A stretch of 45,487 bases of DNA. It comes from an uncultured Prevotella sp. (GTDB taxonomy: Bacteria > Bacteroidota > Bacteroidia > Bacteroidales > Bacteroidaceae). The notes beneath the pieces are model-generated. The model saw only the letters and a program-made list of their open reading frames with translations. It ran no database searches and had not been told where the DNA came from. This document shows positions 26,401 to 34,434 of this stretch, piece after piece (the first letter of the stretch is position 1; each line of letters begins with the position of its first letter). The stretch spans positions 1 through 45,487 of the forward strand of contig CAMVOS010000020.1 of assembly GCA_947169185.1 (NCBI GenBank), given 5' to 3'. The translations under genes were made by a program, and so were the position numbers.

Positions 26401-27302
26401 ACAGCCAGACATTGAACATTTCAAATCTGGAAGGCAATACCTATCGTTTCGTCTGCTTCTCGATGTCGAACGAAGTAATAACAGGAACGAGTGGAGCTAT
26501 TCTTAATGCTTCGCTGACCATTGGAGCAAGCGTTAATACAGGCATCTATGAGGCAGCGATTACGAATATTGTGGTCACCAAGAAGGATGGAACTCAGATG
26601 AAGTTGAAGGATTCAAAGTTCAACATCGTTGTAACCAATGTCATCAAGGGCGATGCCAATGGTGATGGTGAGGTAAATGTGTCGGATATCGTAGAGATTG
26701 TGAACTACATTATGGGCAAGCCATCAGCAAACTTTGTGCAGGCAGCTGCTGATTTGAATGGTGATGGTGAGATTAATGTGACAGACATTGTCAAGGTGGT
26801 ATCTATTATTATGTCTTCAAATAGTAGCGCCCCCATACACCGGGCAGCTATGAACAGTAATCTGACACTAAGAAGCGATGGACTACTGAAGACTGCTATG
26901 TTGCAACATGCAGAACAATTCACAGCTGCACAGTTTGATATCATTCTGAGCGATGGTCAAGAGATTGATGATATCTGCCTGAATAGCAACAGCTACCACT
27001 ACCTTACGTGGAAGATGACGGAGGAAGGAAGATGTCGTGTAGTAGTCTATTCGCTGACAAATTCTGCCTTCAAAGTCAAGAATAGTGAGTTGATGAACAT
27101 CAGCCTAAAAGGCTCGAATAAAGATGTTGCAATTGGGAACGTAATATTGGTAGCTGCTTATGGCAACACAACAGGCATTGATAAGATGGCTACCGATAAG
27201 AACGTAGGAAACTGGTATACGCTTGATGGACGTAAGTTGGATTGTCAACCTACTAAGAAAGGCATCTATATTAGAAATGGTAAAAAGTTCGTTGTAAGAT
27301 GA
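23427..27302 (+). CDS. Large secreted GLUG-repeat protein with cohesin-like and dockerin modules
   Basis: A 1291-residue exported protein with signal peptide (1-20, ending SFAQ). Two GLUG-type repeat blocks follow (about 140-345 and 640-800), each with repeated V/I-GG-L/I-x-G steps such as DYVGGLVGY and NHVGGLVGF, a pattern of bacterial adhesins. Residues about 927-1070 look like a cohesin-type beta sandwich (AYQFDLTLPDGISLSQNDKG). Residues about 1071-1130 are a type I dockerin pair, with GDANGDGEVNVSDIV and ADLNGDGEINVTDIV calcium loops. The C-terminal WYTLDGRKL...GIYIRNGKKFVVR tail is typical of Prevotella surface proteins. Ligand unknown. It overlaps the next gene by 4 bases. Confidence 0.8.
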   Translation: MKRLLTLAAIFLCCMATSFAQFSGSGSGTENDPYLILNPIHLNQLRNYLNQSGVYFKLMADIDLTEYLEDESPSQGWQPVGSSSSAFKGIVDGNGKTVSGLWTNRAGTDYVGFFGKTDGAKIDNLNVLASTIVGKDKVGGIAGDLHNGTMTNCTFEGKVKGGSQVGGLCGNAESGTITDCHSIVEVIGTGDCIGGICGQYGTFTNCVASNIDVNGHDNVGGICGHEANITGCLVSGALSGNSKIGGLCGSNISHNFNFFKASINTSCVLGQISATNDYVGGLVGYDEGYNSGKPYYTKCYTNYYDCYFCGSIRGENHVGGLVGFKTYGDILKGYAKCRITGKMNVGGLVGSLSYYATLNASVANNSSICAIEGNVGRITGENKGSLGAMGTANENKSYNRTIVISQGVAQDVEDNLLNGTGVSATTLKLNATYVAMGWDFTDIWDIQETECYPYFKTQTAPPVITSQVVSGATTVSGKCVDGGTVTLEIDGVKQQMVSSNHEFSFMVSPLQAGHEVRISAKAEGKEQSYYTTETVAYLGNGTEADPYQVYTAADLTGVYRKGYFKMMNDIDLTDYINQFCPTEGWESIGREGSETIHFDGNGHKISGLWCNSTRDNTGLFSCFANGTIKNLTVEVAKNKQVKGGANTGILIGKMINGTIENCRVSGKVADGTPVGGLVGLFDGGKISLSQANVTISTTGEKSYVGGLVGEITGGEVDQCFTIGSLTATGTESYVAGLAGKNSATITNCYSNATITSPYCAAGIVAYNYGVVDKCYATGDLFSSNYAAGIIGYNDGANALVKNCVAMNNKIDVTYESQQQQQGGGYGQRIIGGIKNGAPAPELNNYALKTMQVSVNNLAQKVYDDIMNGVGKNASDLLKGSTYQELGWNFADTWTINENENYPLLKKNMGTAVEPGEDPNQDPEPILSEDDKIVVAEVAASKSQQATFGIDLVNITTDLTAYQFDLTLPDGISLSQNDKGKFLVTKTGRYEDDSQTLNISNLEGNTYRFVCFSMSNEVITGTSGAILNASLTIGASVNTGIYEAAITNIVVTKKDGTQMKLKDSKFNIVVTNVIKGDANGDGEVNVSDIVEIVNYIMGKPSANFVQAAADLNGDGEINVTDIVKVVSIIMSSNSSAPIHRAAMNSNLTLRSDGLLKTAMLQHAEQFTAAQFDIILSDGQEIDDICLNSNSYHYLTWKMTEEGRCRVVVYSLTNSAFKVKNSELMNISLKGSNKDVAIGNVILVAAYGNTTGIDKMATDKNVGNWYTLDGRKLDCQPTKKGIYIRNGKKFVVR

Positions 27303-29803
27303 AACATTACAGAATGATGATATTGGCGGTTCTGCTCACGATGGTGGGCAGAGCCTTGGCCGATAATCTGACGGTAGAAACGGTCAAAATGAGTGCTGGG
27401 GAAACAAAGCAGGTGGCCATAGCGCTGAATAACCCCACGCACAAATATGCAGCTTTCCAGTTCGATTTGGTGCTGCCAGAGGGTATCAGCATTGCGAAAA
27501 ACGAAAAAGGGAAATACATTGCCAGTTTGAACGAAGACCGTATGGATGATCATACATTGAATGTATCGGAGACGGGTACAAACACTTTCCGTTTTTTGGC
27601 ATTCTCAATGACAAACACGGAGTTCTATGGTACTGATGGGGCATTGGTCTATGTTACGTTACAGGCTAGCGAAAGCATTAGTGAAGGTAATAAGACAGTG
27701 ACCATTCAGTCGCAGGTATTTACTGAAGTCAGCGGTGAGCAATATAAATGGGATAACACAATATTCACTGTGGAAATTGGTGGAGGTGGTGGCTCGGGTG
27801 ATCCTAATCCTCCAGTTGTAGGTGACGATATGCTCAGTGTTGAGGCTGTTAATATGAGTGCTGGGGAAATGAAGCAGATTGCTATTGTGCTGAATAATCC
27901 CACGCACAAATATGCTGCTTTCCAGTTCGACTTGGTATTGCCTGAAGGTATCAGCATTGCGAAGAACAATAAGGGCAAGTTTGATGCCAGCCTGAACGAG
28001 GATCGTAAGGATGACCATACATTAAACGTATCAGAGACAGAAGCAAACACATACCGCTTCCTGGCGTTCTCTATGACAAATACAGAGTTCTCTGGGACTG
28101 ATGGGTCATTGGTCTATGTTACGCTACTAGCTAGCGAAAGCATCAGTGAAGGTAGCAAAACTGCAACTATCCAATCACAGGTGTTTACAGAGGTTAGTGG
28201 TGAACAATACAAATGGAGTGAAAAGACGTTTCAAATAACAATTGAAGCAGTTGTTCCCATTACAATCACAGCAAAGAACTACACACGTGAATACGGTGAG
28301 GACAATCCGACGTTTGAATATACTGTGACTGGTGGCTCGATTACCTCTGGAACTCCTACCATCACTTGTTCGGCAACGAAGGAATCGCTAGTTGGAACTT
28401 ACGACATCGTGATAGAAAAAGGAACGGTTAGCAATAAGTCTGTTGAATTAGTGAAAGGAACGCTGACCATCAAAAAAGCTACGCTGAAGGTTACAGCAAA
28501 GGATTATACCATTAAGCAAGGTGAAGCCTTGCCAACCTTCGAGGCGACCTATGAGGGATTCAAGAATAGCGAAACGAAGGACGTGTTGATAAAACAGCCT
28601 ACAATCACTACGACTGCCACCTCTGCCAGTGAGCCTAACACGTATGATATTGTCGTTAGTGATGCTGAGGCCCAGAACTATGAAATCTCTTATGTAAAGG
28701 GTAAGCTAACTATTACTGAGGCAGATCCCGTTACAGTAACAGCTAAGAGCTACAGTCGCGAATATGGAGAGGAAAATCCGACATTCGAGTTTACTTCGGA
28801 AGGCGCCACGCTGACAGGTACGCCTGAAATTACTTGTGAGGCTACAGCAACGTCGCCTGTCGGTACATATTCTATTGTGATCAAGAAGGGAACTGTGACG
28901 AACTATAACGATAAGTATGTTAACGGTACGTTGACGATTACCAAGGCTCCGCTGAAAATAACTGGCAAGAATTATACCATAAAACAAGGTGAGGCTCTGC
29001 CAACCTTCGAGGCGACCTATGAGGGATTCAAGAATAGCGAAACGAAGGACGTGTTGATAAAACAGCCTACAATCACTACGACTGCCACCTCTGCCAGTGA
29101 GCCTAACACGTATGATATTGTCGTTAGTGATGCTGAGGCCCAGAACTATGAAATCTCTTATGTAAAGGGTAAGCTAACTATTACTGAGGCAGATCCCGTT
29201 ACAGTAACAGCTAAGAGCTACAGTCGCGAATATGGAGAGGAAAATCCGACATTCGAGTTTACTTCGGAAGGCGCCACGCTGACAGGTACGCCTGAAATTA
29301 CTTGTGAGGCTACAGCAACGTCGCCTGTCGGTACATATTCTATTATGATTAAGAAGGGTACTGTGACGAACTATAACGACACGTATGTTAACGGTACGTT
29401 GACGATTACCAAGGCTCCGCTAACAGTTCAAGTTGAGAACGTGACTCGTGAACAATATGTGGAGAATCCAGAGTTTGTGATTACATACACTGGTTGGAAG
29501 TTAGACGAAGACGAAAGCGTGCTAACCAAAAAGCCTATAGTCACAACATCGGCAACGAAGGATAGTCCTGTTGGTGAATACGACATTGTGGTCAGTGGTG
29601 GTGAAGCCAAGAACTATGACTTGAAGTATCAGAATGGTGTGTTGACAATAATAGAATCGACAGGCATTGCAACAATATCCGTAACGAACCCTGTTGATGT
29701 ATATAACGTTCAGGGTAGAATGGTTCGCTCAAAAGCAACAACGTTGGAAGGATTGCCTAATGGCGTTTATATCATCAATGGTAAGAAGGTTGTGTTGAAG
29801 TAA
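27299..29803 (+). CDS. Secreted cohesin-like/MBG-repeat protein
   Basis: An 834-residue exported protein: signal peptide (1-21), two near-identical cohesin-like domains (about 22-160 and 178-316, each with AAFQFDLVLPEGISIAKN), then six MBG-type beta domains of about 78 residues (318-785; TAKSYSREYGEENPTFEF and TIKQGEALPTFEATYEGF types alternate), and a C-terminal tail with DVYNVQGRMVR and GVYIINGKKVVLK. It probably forms a stalk or surface scaffold. The MBG pairs include a 468-bp DNA duplication. ATGA overlap with the upstream gene implies co-expression. Confidence 0.8.
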   Translation: MKHYRMMILAVLLTMVGRALADNLTVETVKMSAGETKQVAIALNNPTHKYAAFQFDLVLPEGISIAKNEKGKYIASLNEDRMDDHTLNVSETGTNTFRFLAFSMTNTEFYGTDGALVYVTLQASESISEGNKTVTIQSQVFTEVSGEQYKWDNTIFTVEIGGGGGSGDPNPPVVGDDMLSVEAVNMSAGEMKQIAIVLNNPTHKYAAFQFDLVLPEGISIAKNNKGKFDASLNEDRKDDHTLNVSETEANTYRFLAFSMTNTEFSGTDGSLVYVTLLASESISEGSKTATIQSQVFTEVSGEQYKWSEKTFQITIEAVVPITITAKNYTREYGEDNPTFEYTVTGGSITSGTPTITCSATKESLVGTYDIVIEKGTVSNKSVELVKGTLTIKKATLKVTAKDYTIKQGEALPTFEATYEGFKNSETKDVLIKQPTITTTATSASEPNTYDIVVSDAEAQNYEISYVKGKLTITEADPVTVTAKSYSREYGEENPTFEFTSEGATLTGTPEITCEATATSPVGTYSIVIKKGTVTNYNDKYVNGTLTITKAPLKITGKNYTIKQGEALPTFEATYEGFKNSETKDVLIKQPTITTTATSASEPNTYDIVVSDAEAQNYEISYVKGKLTITEADPVTVTAKSYSREYGEENPTFEFTSEGATLTGTPEITCEATATSPVGTYSIMIKKGTVTNYNDTYVNGTLTITKAPLTVQVENVTREQYVENPEFVITYTGWKLDEDESVLTKKPIVTTSATKDSPVGEYDIVVSGGEAKNYDLKYQNGVLTIIESTGIATISVTNPVDVYNVQGRMVRSKATTLEGLPNGVYIINGKKVVLK
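28531..29420. repeat. 468-bp tandem duplication in the MBG gene
   Basis: 28531-28876 is identical to 28999-29344 over 346 bases, and the rest of the 468-bp unit differs at only a few positions. 468 is 156 codons, so the frame is kept and two MBG domains are duplicated. Near identity, including silent sites, points to recent duplication or gene conversion. Confidence 0.95.
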
Positions 29804-29808
29804 AGCAC

Positions 29809-29866
29809 CACAAAAAAAATATGTTCATGGGGTTGGGAATCTAAATTCCAAGCCCCATGAACATAT
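29809..29866. terminator. Bidirectional terminator between MBG gene and pyrF
   Basis: A stem of about 22 bp with one mismatch (ATATGTTCATGGGG pairs with CCCCATGAACATAT, inner GGAAT/ATTCC, 4-base loop). On the minus strand it is followed by eight T, so it should stop pyrF transcription strongly; on the plus strand it follows the 29803 stop by about 15 bases. Confidence 0.85.
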
Positions 29867-29872
29867 CTTTGT

Positions 29873-29901
29873 AATCCAATGAACATAGGTTCAGTTGGAT
29901 T
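29873..29901. repeat. Second hairpin in the convergent spacer
   Basis: AATCCAATGAAC pairs with GTTCA-G-TTGGATT with one bulged base and a 4-base loop. It reuses the ATGAACATA sequence of the neighbouring terminator stem. Confidence 0.7.
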
Positions 29902-29919
29902 CGCGAGACAGGTATTGCT

Positions 29920-30780
29920 TTAAATAGCCAATTTTGCGAGCTCTGCAGCCATCTCCTGTTGCAGCTCCTTGGCTTTCTCGGCAGCCACTTCAGCAAAGTC
30001 GTCACCGTTGGATGCGTAGATGATGCCGCGAGAGGAATTGACCAGCAGACCGCAATCCTTCGTCATACCGTACTTGCATACTTCCTGCAACGAACCGCCT
30101 TGTGCACCAACGCCAGGAACCAAGAGGAAGTGGTTAGGAGCAATCTTGCGGATATCCTCGAACATCTTTCCCTGTGTGGCACCAACGACATACATCATGT
30201 TGTCTTCATTGCCCCATTGCTGGCTCTGCTTCAGTACCTTCTCGAAGAGGCGTTCGCCATTCTTGTCTTCAATCAGCTGGAAATCGTGCGAACCTTTGTT
30301 TGACGTCAGTGCCAACAGGATAACCCACTTGCCGTCATATCCGAGGAATGGCGTTACTGAGTCTTCACCCATATAGGGTGCAACAGTCAGCGAGTCGACA
30401 TTATAGTTCTCAAAGAAAGTCTTAGCGTACATCTTCGACGTATTGCCGATATCACCACGCTTAGCATCAGCAATGATGAAGTGGTTGGGGTAGTTCTCCT
30501 TCAGATACTCGATGGTACCCTCGAAAGCTGCAATACCATCCATACCATACGCCTCGTAGAAAGCGAGGTTAGGCTTGTAGGCCACACAGTAGGGAGCTGT
30601 TGCATCGATGATGCGGACGTTGAACTCCAGCAGCATGCCAAAGGTGTATTCTTCTTCCTCATACTCCTTACGGACTTGCTTCTGTACCGATTGAGGTATC
30701 TTGTCGAGGTCAGTATCGAGACCTACGCAGAGAAACGACTGCTTCTCTTTGATTTGCTGTATTAACTCTTGTCTTGTCAT
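29920..30780 (-). CDS. pyrF: Orotidine 5'-phosphate decarboxylase
   Basis: A 286-residue cytoplasmic enzyme of the longer (type 2) OMP decarboxylase group, making UMP in pyrimidine synthesis. The catalytic motif [10 protein letters not shown] starts at residue 105; [13 protein letters not shown] and PGVGAQGGS phosphate-binding segments are present. It starts one base after the prfA stop, so it is translated from the prfA message. Confidence 0.97.
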   Translation of the reverse strand: MTRQELIQQIKEKQSFLCVGLDTDLDKIPQSVQKQVRKEYEEEEYTFGMLLEFNVRIIDATAPYCVAYKPNLAFYEAYGMDGIAAFEGTIEYLKENYPNHFIIADAKRGDIGNTSKMYAKTFFENYNVDSLTVAPYMGEDSVTPFLGYDGKWVILLALTSNKGSHDFQLIEDKNGERLFEKVLKQSQQWGNEDNMMYVVGATQGKMFEDIRKIAPNHFLLVPGVGAQGGSLQEVCKYGMTKDCGLLVNSSRGIIYASNGDDFAEVAAEKAKELQQEMAAELAKLAI

Positions 30781-30781
30781 A

Positions 30782-31891
30782 TTATAGTTCTGTTTCTTTC
30801 ATTCGTTCTGCATTTTCGGCAACGGTCAGGGCATCGATCATAGGTTGGATGTCACCACCAAGGAATCCCTGCAGGTCGTGAGTGGTATAGCCGATGCGAT
30901 GGTCGGTCACGCGGCCCTGTGGGAAGTTGTAGGTACGAATCTTGGCCGAGCGGTCGCCTGTAGAGACGAGGCTCTTGCGGCGGCTGGCTATGTCGTCCAT
31001 ATACTTCTGGTGCTCCTTATCATATATGAATGTGTACAGGCGCGAGAGTGCGCGCTCCTTGTTCTTAGGCTGGTCGCGCGTCTCTGTACATTCTATGAGG
31101 ATTTCCTCCGTCTCACCCGTATTGGGGTTCTTCCACATATAGCGCAGACGGACACCAGACTCCACCTTGTTGACGTTCTGACCACCGGCACCACTGGAAC
31201 GGAAGGTGTCCCACTTGATTTCACCTTCGTTCACGTGAACCTCGAATTTATCAGCCTCAGGCAGTACGGCCACCGTAGCCGCTGAGGTATGCATACGACC
31301 CTGTGTCTCAGTGGCTGGTACGCGCTGTACACGATGAACGCCCGACTCATATTTCAGCGTACCATAGACATCGGCACCGCTAACGGCAAAGTCTATTTCC
31401 TTGAAACCACCAACGGCACCTTCGCTGACACTGGTTATAGAAAGCTGCCAACCTTTCGAGTCGCAGTAGCTCTTGTACATCTTAAAGAGGTCGCCAGCAA
31501 ACAAGGCTGCTTCGTCGCCACCTGTTCCAGCGCGAATCTCCATCTGTACGTTCTTGGCGTCCTCAGGGTCCTTCGGAATCAGTGCAATCTTGATTTCCTC
31601 CTCCAGTTTGGGTTGCAAGGCTTCGTTCTCGGCCAACTCCTCGCGAGCCATCTCTTTCATCTCGGGGTCGCTCTCGTTGGCCAGGATGTCCTTCGCTTCC
31701 TTGATACCGTTCAGACAGGCGATGTAGCGCTTGCGGGCATCCATGATGTCGCCTAAGTCCTTATACTCCTTGGTGAGTTTCACAAAACGGTTCTGGTCGG
31801 CAATAACGTCGGGGTCGGTAATCAGTGTCGACACCTCCTCGAAGCGAGCCTCCAGTCCGTCAAGTTTCTGTAAAATGCTGTTATTCTCCAT
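30782..31891 (-). CDS. prfA: Peptide chain release factor 1
   Basis: A 369-residue class I release factor. The GGQ motif is at 236-238 ([19 protein letters not shown]) and the stop-codon reading PAT tripeptide at 192-194 ([13 protein letters not shown]), which marks RF1 (UAA and UAG) and not RF2. Usual length. A tRNA-Ser terminator lies just 13-40 bases upstream of the start, so expression may depend on read-through or an unseen promoter. Confidence 0.97.
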   Translation of the reverse strand: MENNSILQKLDGLEARFEEVSTLITDPDVIADQNRFVKLTKEYKDLGDIMDARKRYIACLNGIKEAKDILANESDPEMKEMAREELAENEALQPKLEEEIKIALIPKDPEDAKNVQMEIRAGTGGDEAALFAGDLFKMYKSYCDSKGWQLSITSVSEGAVGGFKEIDFAVSGADVYGTLKYESGVHRVQRVPATETQGRMHTSAATVAVLPEADKFEVHVNEGEIKWDTFRSSGAGGQNVNKVESGVRLRYMWKNPNTGETEEILIECTETRDQPKNKERALSRLYTFIYDKEHQKYMDDIASRRKSLVSTGDRSAKIRTYNFPQGRVTDHRIGYTTHDLQGFLGGDIQPMIDALTVAENAERMKETEL

Positions 31892-31903
31892 ACTCTCTTT
31901 GGC

Positions 31904-31928
31904 AAAAAGAGAGTCATCGCTGACTCTC
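31904..31928 (-). terminator. Terminator between tRNA-Ser and prfA
   Basis: On the minus strand GAGAGTCA (31928-31921) and TGACTCTC (31916-31909) form a perfect 8-bp stem with a 4-base loop, followed by TTTTTG. It ends 13 bases upstream of the prfA ATG. Confidence 0.8.
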
Positions 31929-31938
31929 TCTCAATAAG

Positions 31939-32026
31939 CGGAAGGTGAGGGATTCAAACCCCCGATACCCGAAAGGGGTATACCGGATTTCGAGTCCAGC
32001 GCGATCGATCACTCTGCCAACCTTCC
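31939..32026 (-). tRNA. tRNA-Ser (CGA)
   Basis: An 88-base class II tRNA: acceptor GGAAGGT/ACCTTCC, anticodon stem CTGGA/TCCGG with loop CTCGAAA giving anticodon CGA, a long variable arm (TATACCCC-TTTC-GGGTATC), and T arm GGGGG-TTTGAAT-CCCTC. CCA is not encoded. Confidence 0.95.
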
Positions 32027-32060
32027 AATAAATTTGTTATACTTTGCTCGAATGCGGATG

Positions 32061-32092
32061 CAAAGGTACTACTTTTTTCCGATACCACCAAA
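32061..32092 (-). promoter_or_regulatory. tRNA-Ser promoter
   Basis: Minus-strand TTTG (32092-32089), a 20-base spacer and TACCTTTG (32068-32061), about 35 bases upstream of the mature tRNA 5' end. Confidence 0.8.
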
Positions 32093-32116
32093 AGAAAAGC
32101 AGGAAACTTGCGAAAA

Positions 32117-32701
32117 TTATTCGAAACTAAGCTTTGCCAATTTCGATTTCAGCTGTTCTGCTTCACTTTTGCGGATGCTGAGCACGATTTCGCACGTATT
32201 ATCATAGGTCTGACTGACGATACGCGGGTTCATGTCCTTGACGATGCGCATTACGTCGTTCATCTGCGGATAGGCAAACGTGTACTTGACGATTTCCTCC
32301 ACCTGTCGCGTCTCAATGTTTGCATGTTGCAGGGCGTCGGCAGCAGCCTCACGGTAGGCCACGATGAGTCCGCTGGTACCTAAGTTGACACCGCCGTAAT
32401 AACGCACTACCACGATGAGGATGTTGGTCAGTTCGTTGCTGTTGATTTGTCCGAGAATGGGTTTCCCTGCCGTTGATGAAGGCTCGCCGTCGTCATTGGC
32501 ACGAAACTCCAGACGTTCAGGCCCAAGCATATATGCATAGCATACATGGCGGGCATCGTAATACTTCTTACGATAGCCTGCCACGATGTCCTTTACTTCG
32601 GTGACATCTTCTACGTGATGAGCAAAAGCGAGGAACTTGCTCCGCTTCTCGGTGTAGTATCCCTCGCTTGTGCCTGATATCGTGCGATATTCGTCGGTCA
32701 T
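32117..32701 (-). CDS. YigZ/IMPACT family protein
   Basis: A 194-residue cytoplasmic protein with the UPF0029 N-terminal domain: KRSKFLAFAHHVEDV, ARHVCYAYMLG and DDGEPSSTAGKPIL are its conserved blocks, followed by a smaller ferredoxin-like C-terminal domain (about 135-194). The bacterial role is unclear; the eukaryotic relative IMPACT acts on translation control. Its ATG overlaps the DUF1015 stop (ATGA). Confidence 0.92.
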   Translation of the reverse strand: MTDEYRTISGTSEGYYTEKRSKFLAFAHHVEDVTEVKDIVAGYRKKYYDARHVCYAYMLGPERLEFRANDDGEPSSTAGKPILGQINSNELTNILIVVVRYYGGVNLGTSGLIVAYREAAADALQHANIETRQVEEIVKYTFAYPQMNDVMRIVKDMNPRIVSQTYDNTCEIVLSIRKSEAEQLKSKLAKLSFE

Positions 32702-33945
32702 ACTAATTTGTGAATCACGAGTCCTGAACGCAGTTTCGGTTCAAACCATGTAGCCTTTGGCGGCATAATCTTTCCGCTGTCAGCGATATCCATAATCTGC
32801 TGCATAGAAACAGGATAGAGCGCCAGAGCAGCACGCATCTCACCACTGTCTACACGACGCTTCAGCTCACCGAGACCACGCAAACCACCTACGAAGTCAA
32901 TACGCTGTGAGGAACGCAGGTCGCCGATGTTCAGAATCTCGTCGAGAATCAGTCGGCTCGAAATGTCTACGTCGAGCACACCGATAGGATCGTTGTTGTC
33001 GTACGTACCTTCCTTAGCCTTCAGACTATACCAATGCTGGTCCAGATAGAGCGAGAACTCATGCAACTGCTGGGGCTTGTAAATCTCCGTACCCTTGTCT
33101 TCCACAAGAAAATTCACTTGCAAGGCAGCCAGGAATTCTTCTGACGACATACCGTTGAGATCCTTTACCACGCGGTTGTAGTCAAGGATAGTGAGCTGTG
33201 AAGCCTGGAAGCAAACTGCCATAAAGTAATTATACTCCTCTGTGCCATTGTGGTTAGGATTCTGCTTCTGCTTCTCAGCACCAACAAGGGCTGCTGCTGC
33301 ACTGCGGTGGTGACCGTCAGCAATATAGAGGCTAGGCATCTTTGCAAACTCGTCGGTGATGGTCTGCATGTCCTGAGCATTGCTGATGACCCAGAACTGA
33401 TGACGGAATCCATCGATGGGGGCAATGAAGTCGTACTCAGGCTCAGTAGCGGCATAGCGCATAATCAGTTCGTTGAGCACGGCGTTGTCGGGATAGGCAA
33501 AGAACACGGGTTCGATGTTGGCATTGTTCACGCGAACGTGCTTCATGCGGTCTTCTTCCTTGTCGCGACGCGTCAGCTCGTGCTTCTTGATGTTGCCCTT
33601 CATGTAGTCGTCGGTATGGGCACCTACAACGAGACCATACTGCGTCTTACCCTGCATTGTCTGTGCATAGATATAATAGTGGTCGTCCTTGTCCTGTACC
33701 AGCCAACCTTTGTCCTGGAATTTCTGGAAATTCTCAGCAGCCTTCTCGTAGACGCGCGGATCATATTCCGACGTACCTACCGGGAAGTCTATCTCGGGCT
33801 TGATGATATGATACAGACTCTTCTCATTGTCGCCAGCCTCTGCGCGTGCCTCTTCTGAGTTCAGTACATCGTAGGGACGACTTTCCACCTGCTCTACAAA
33901 TTCTTTGGGCGGGCGGATTCCTTTAAATGGTTTGATGATTGCCAT
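32698..33945 (-). CDS. DUF1015 family protein (SerK/ParB-Srx-like)
   Basis: A 415-residue protein. The frame is open to 34008, but MAIIKPFKGIRPPKEFVEQV at 33945 is the family start and the extension would overlap the HIT gene. ADGHHRSAAA near residue 205 resembles the GHHR site of the ParB/Srx fold seen in ADP-dependent serine kinase relatives. In vivo function is uncertain; a role in phosphoserine or serine metabolism is only inferred from the fold. Confidence 0.85.
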   Translation of the reverse strand: MAIIKPFKGIRPPKEFVEQVESRPYDVLNSEEARAEAGDNEKSLYHIIKPEIDFPVGTSEYDPRVYEKAAENFQKFQDKGWLVQDKDDHYYIYAQTMQGKTQYGLVVGAHTDDYMKGNIKKHELTRRDKEEDRMKHVRVNNANIEPVFFAYPDNAVLNELIMRYAATEPEYDFIAPIDGFRHQFWVISNAQDMQTITDEFAKMPSLYIADGHHRSAAAALVGAEKQKQNPNHNGTEEYNYFMAVCFQASQLTILDYNRVVKDLNGMSSEEFLAALQVNFLVEDKGTEIYKPQQLHEFSLYLDQHWYSLKAKEGTYDNNDPIGVLDVDISSRLILDEILNIGDLRSSQRIDFVGGLRGLGELKRRVDSGEMRAALALYPVSMQQIMDIADSGKIMPPKATWFEPKLRSGLVIHKLV

Positions 33946-33951
33946 AATTTT

Positions 33952-33981
33952 TCTAGTTTCGATGTTTTGATGCTTCGATAC
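33952..33981. repeat. ATCGAAAC microrepeat before the DUF1015 gene
   Basis: On the minus strand, ATCGAAGCATCAAAACATCG followed by AAAC precedes the start codon. The same unit type (TATCGAAACATCGAAAA) occurs at 16796-16818 between atpB and atpE. Confidence 0.65.
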
Positions 33982-33982
33982 A

Positions 33983-34408
33983 TTAAAGATTTGCCTTGAT
34001 TTTCTCAATCAGCTCAGCGTACTCTGCATCTGACAGATATACCTTTCCCGGGTTCATCTGGAATGTACCGCCGTAGTCAGGACCATCCACATACTTGGGT
34101 GCCAGATGGAAGTGCAGGTGTGAAAGCTTGTCGCTGTATGCACCATAGTTTATCTTCTCAGGGTTGAAAGCCTTCTGCATAGCTCGTGTCACGCGAGCGA
34201 CATCGGCCATAAAGGCGTTACGGTCTTCGTCTGACAGTTCGTTCAGGTCATTCACGTGGTCCTTGTAAGCTACAAGACAACGTCCACGATAGGTCTGCTC
34301 TTTAAATAGGAAAGCACGCGATACAGATAGCTGTGCAAACTCAATCATCAGATTGTGCAGGGTCTCATTGTTGGTGCAATATAAGCACTCTTTGGGGTCA
34401 CTTTTCAT
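33983..34408 (-). CDS. HIT family protein
   Basis: A 141-residue histidine-triad nucleotide-binding protein with HLHFHLAPK at residues 97-105, the H-x-H-x-H active site that hydrolyses nucleotide phosphoramidates or dinucleotides. CLYCTNNE near the N-terminus carries a CxxC pair often seen in bacterial HIT proteins. It is between uxuB and DUF1015 on the same strand. Confidence 0.93.
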   Translation of the reverse strand: MKSDPKECLYCTNNETLHNLMIEFAQLSVSRAFLFKEQTYRGRCLVAYKDHVNDLNELSDEDRNAFMADVARVTRAMQKAFNPEKINYGAYSDKLSHLHFHLAPKYVDGPDYGGTFQMNPGKVYLSDAEYAELIEKIKANL

Positions 34409-34434
34409 AATTCAATATTGTTTTAGTAATTGTT

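Noticed and set aside
23427..29803. Transposon or phage tail genes in the island
   Set aside because: The repeats are GLUG, cohesin-like and MBG surface domains with signal peptides; no transposase, integrase or phage structural gene is present in the window.
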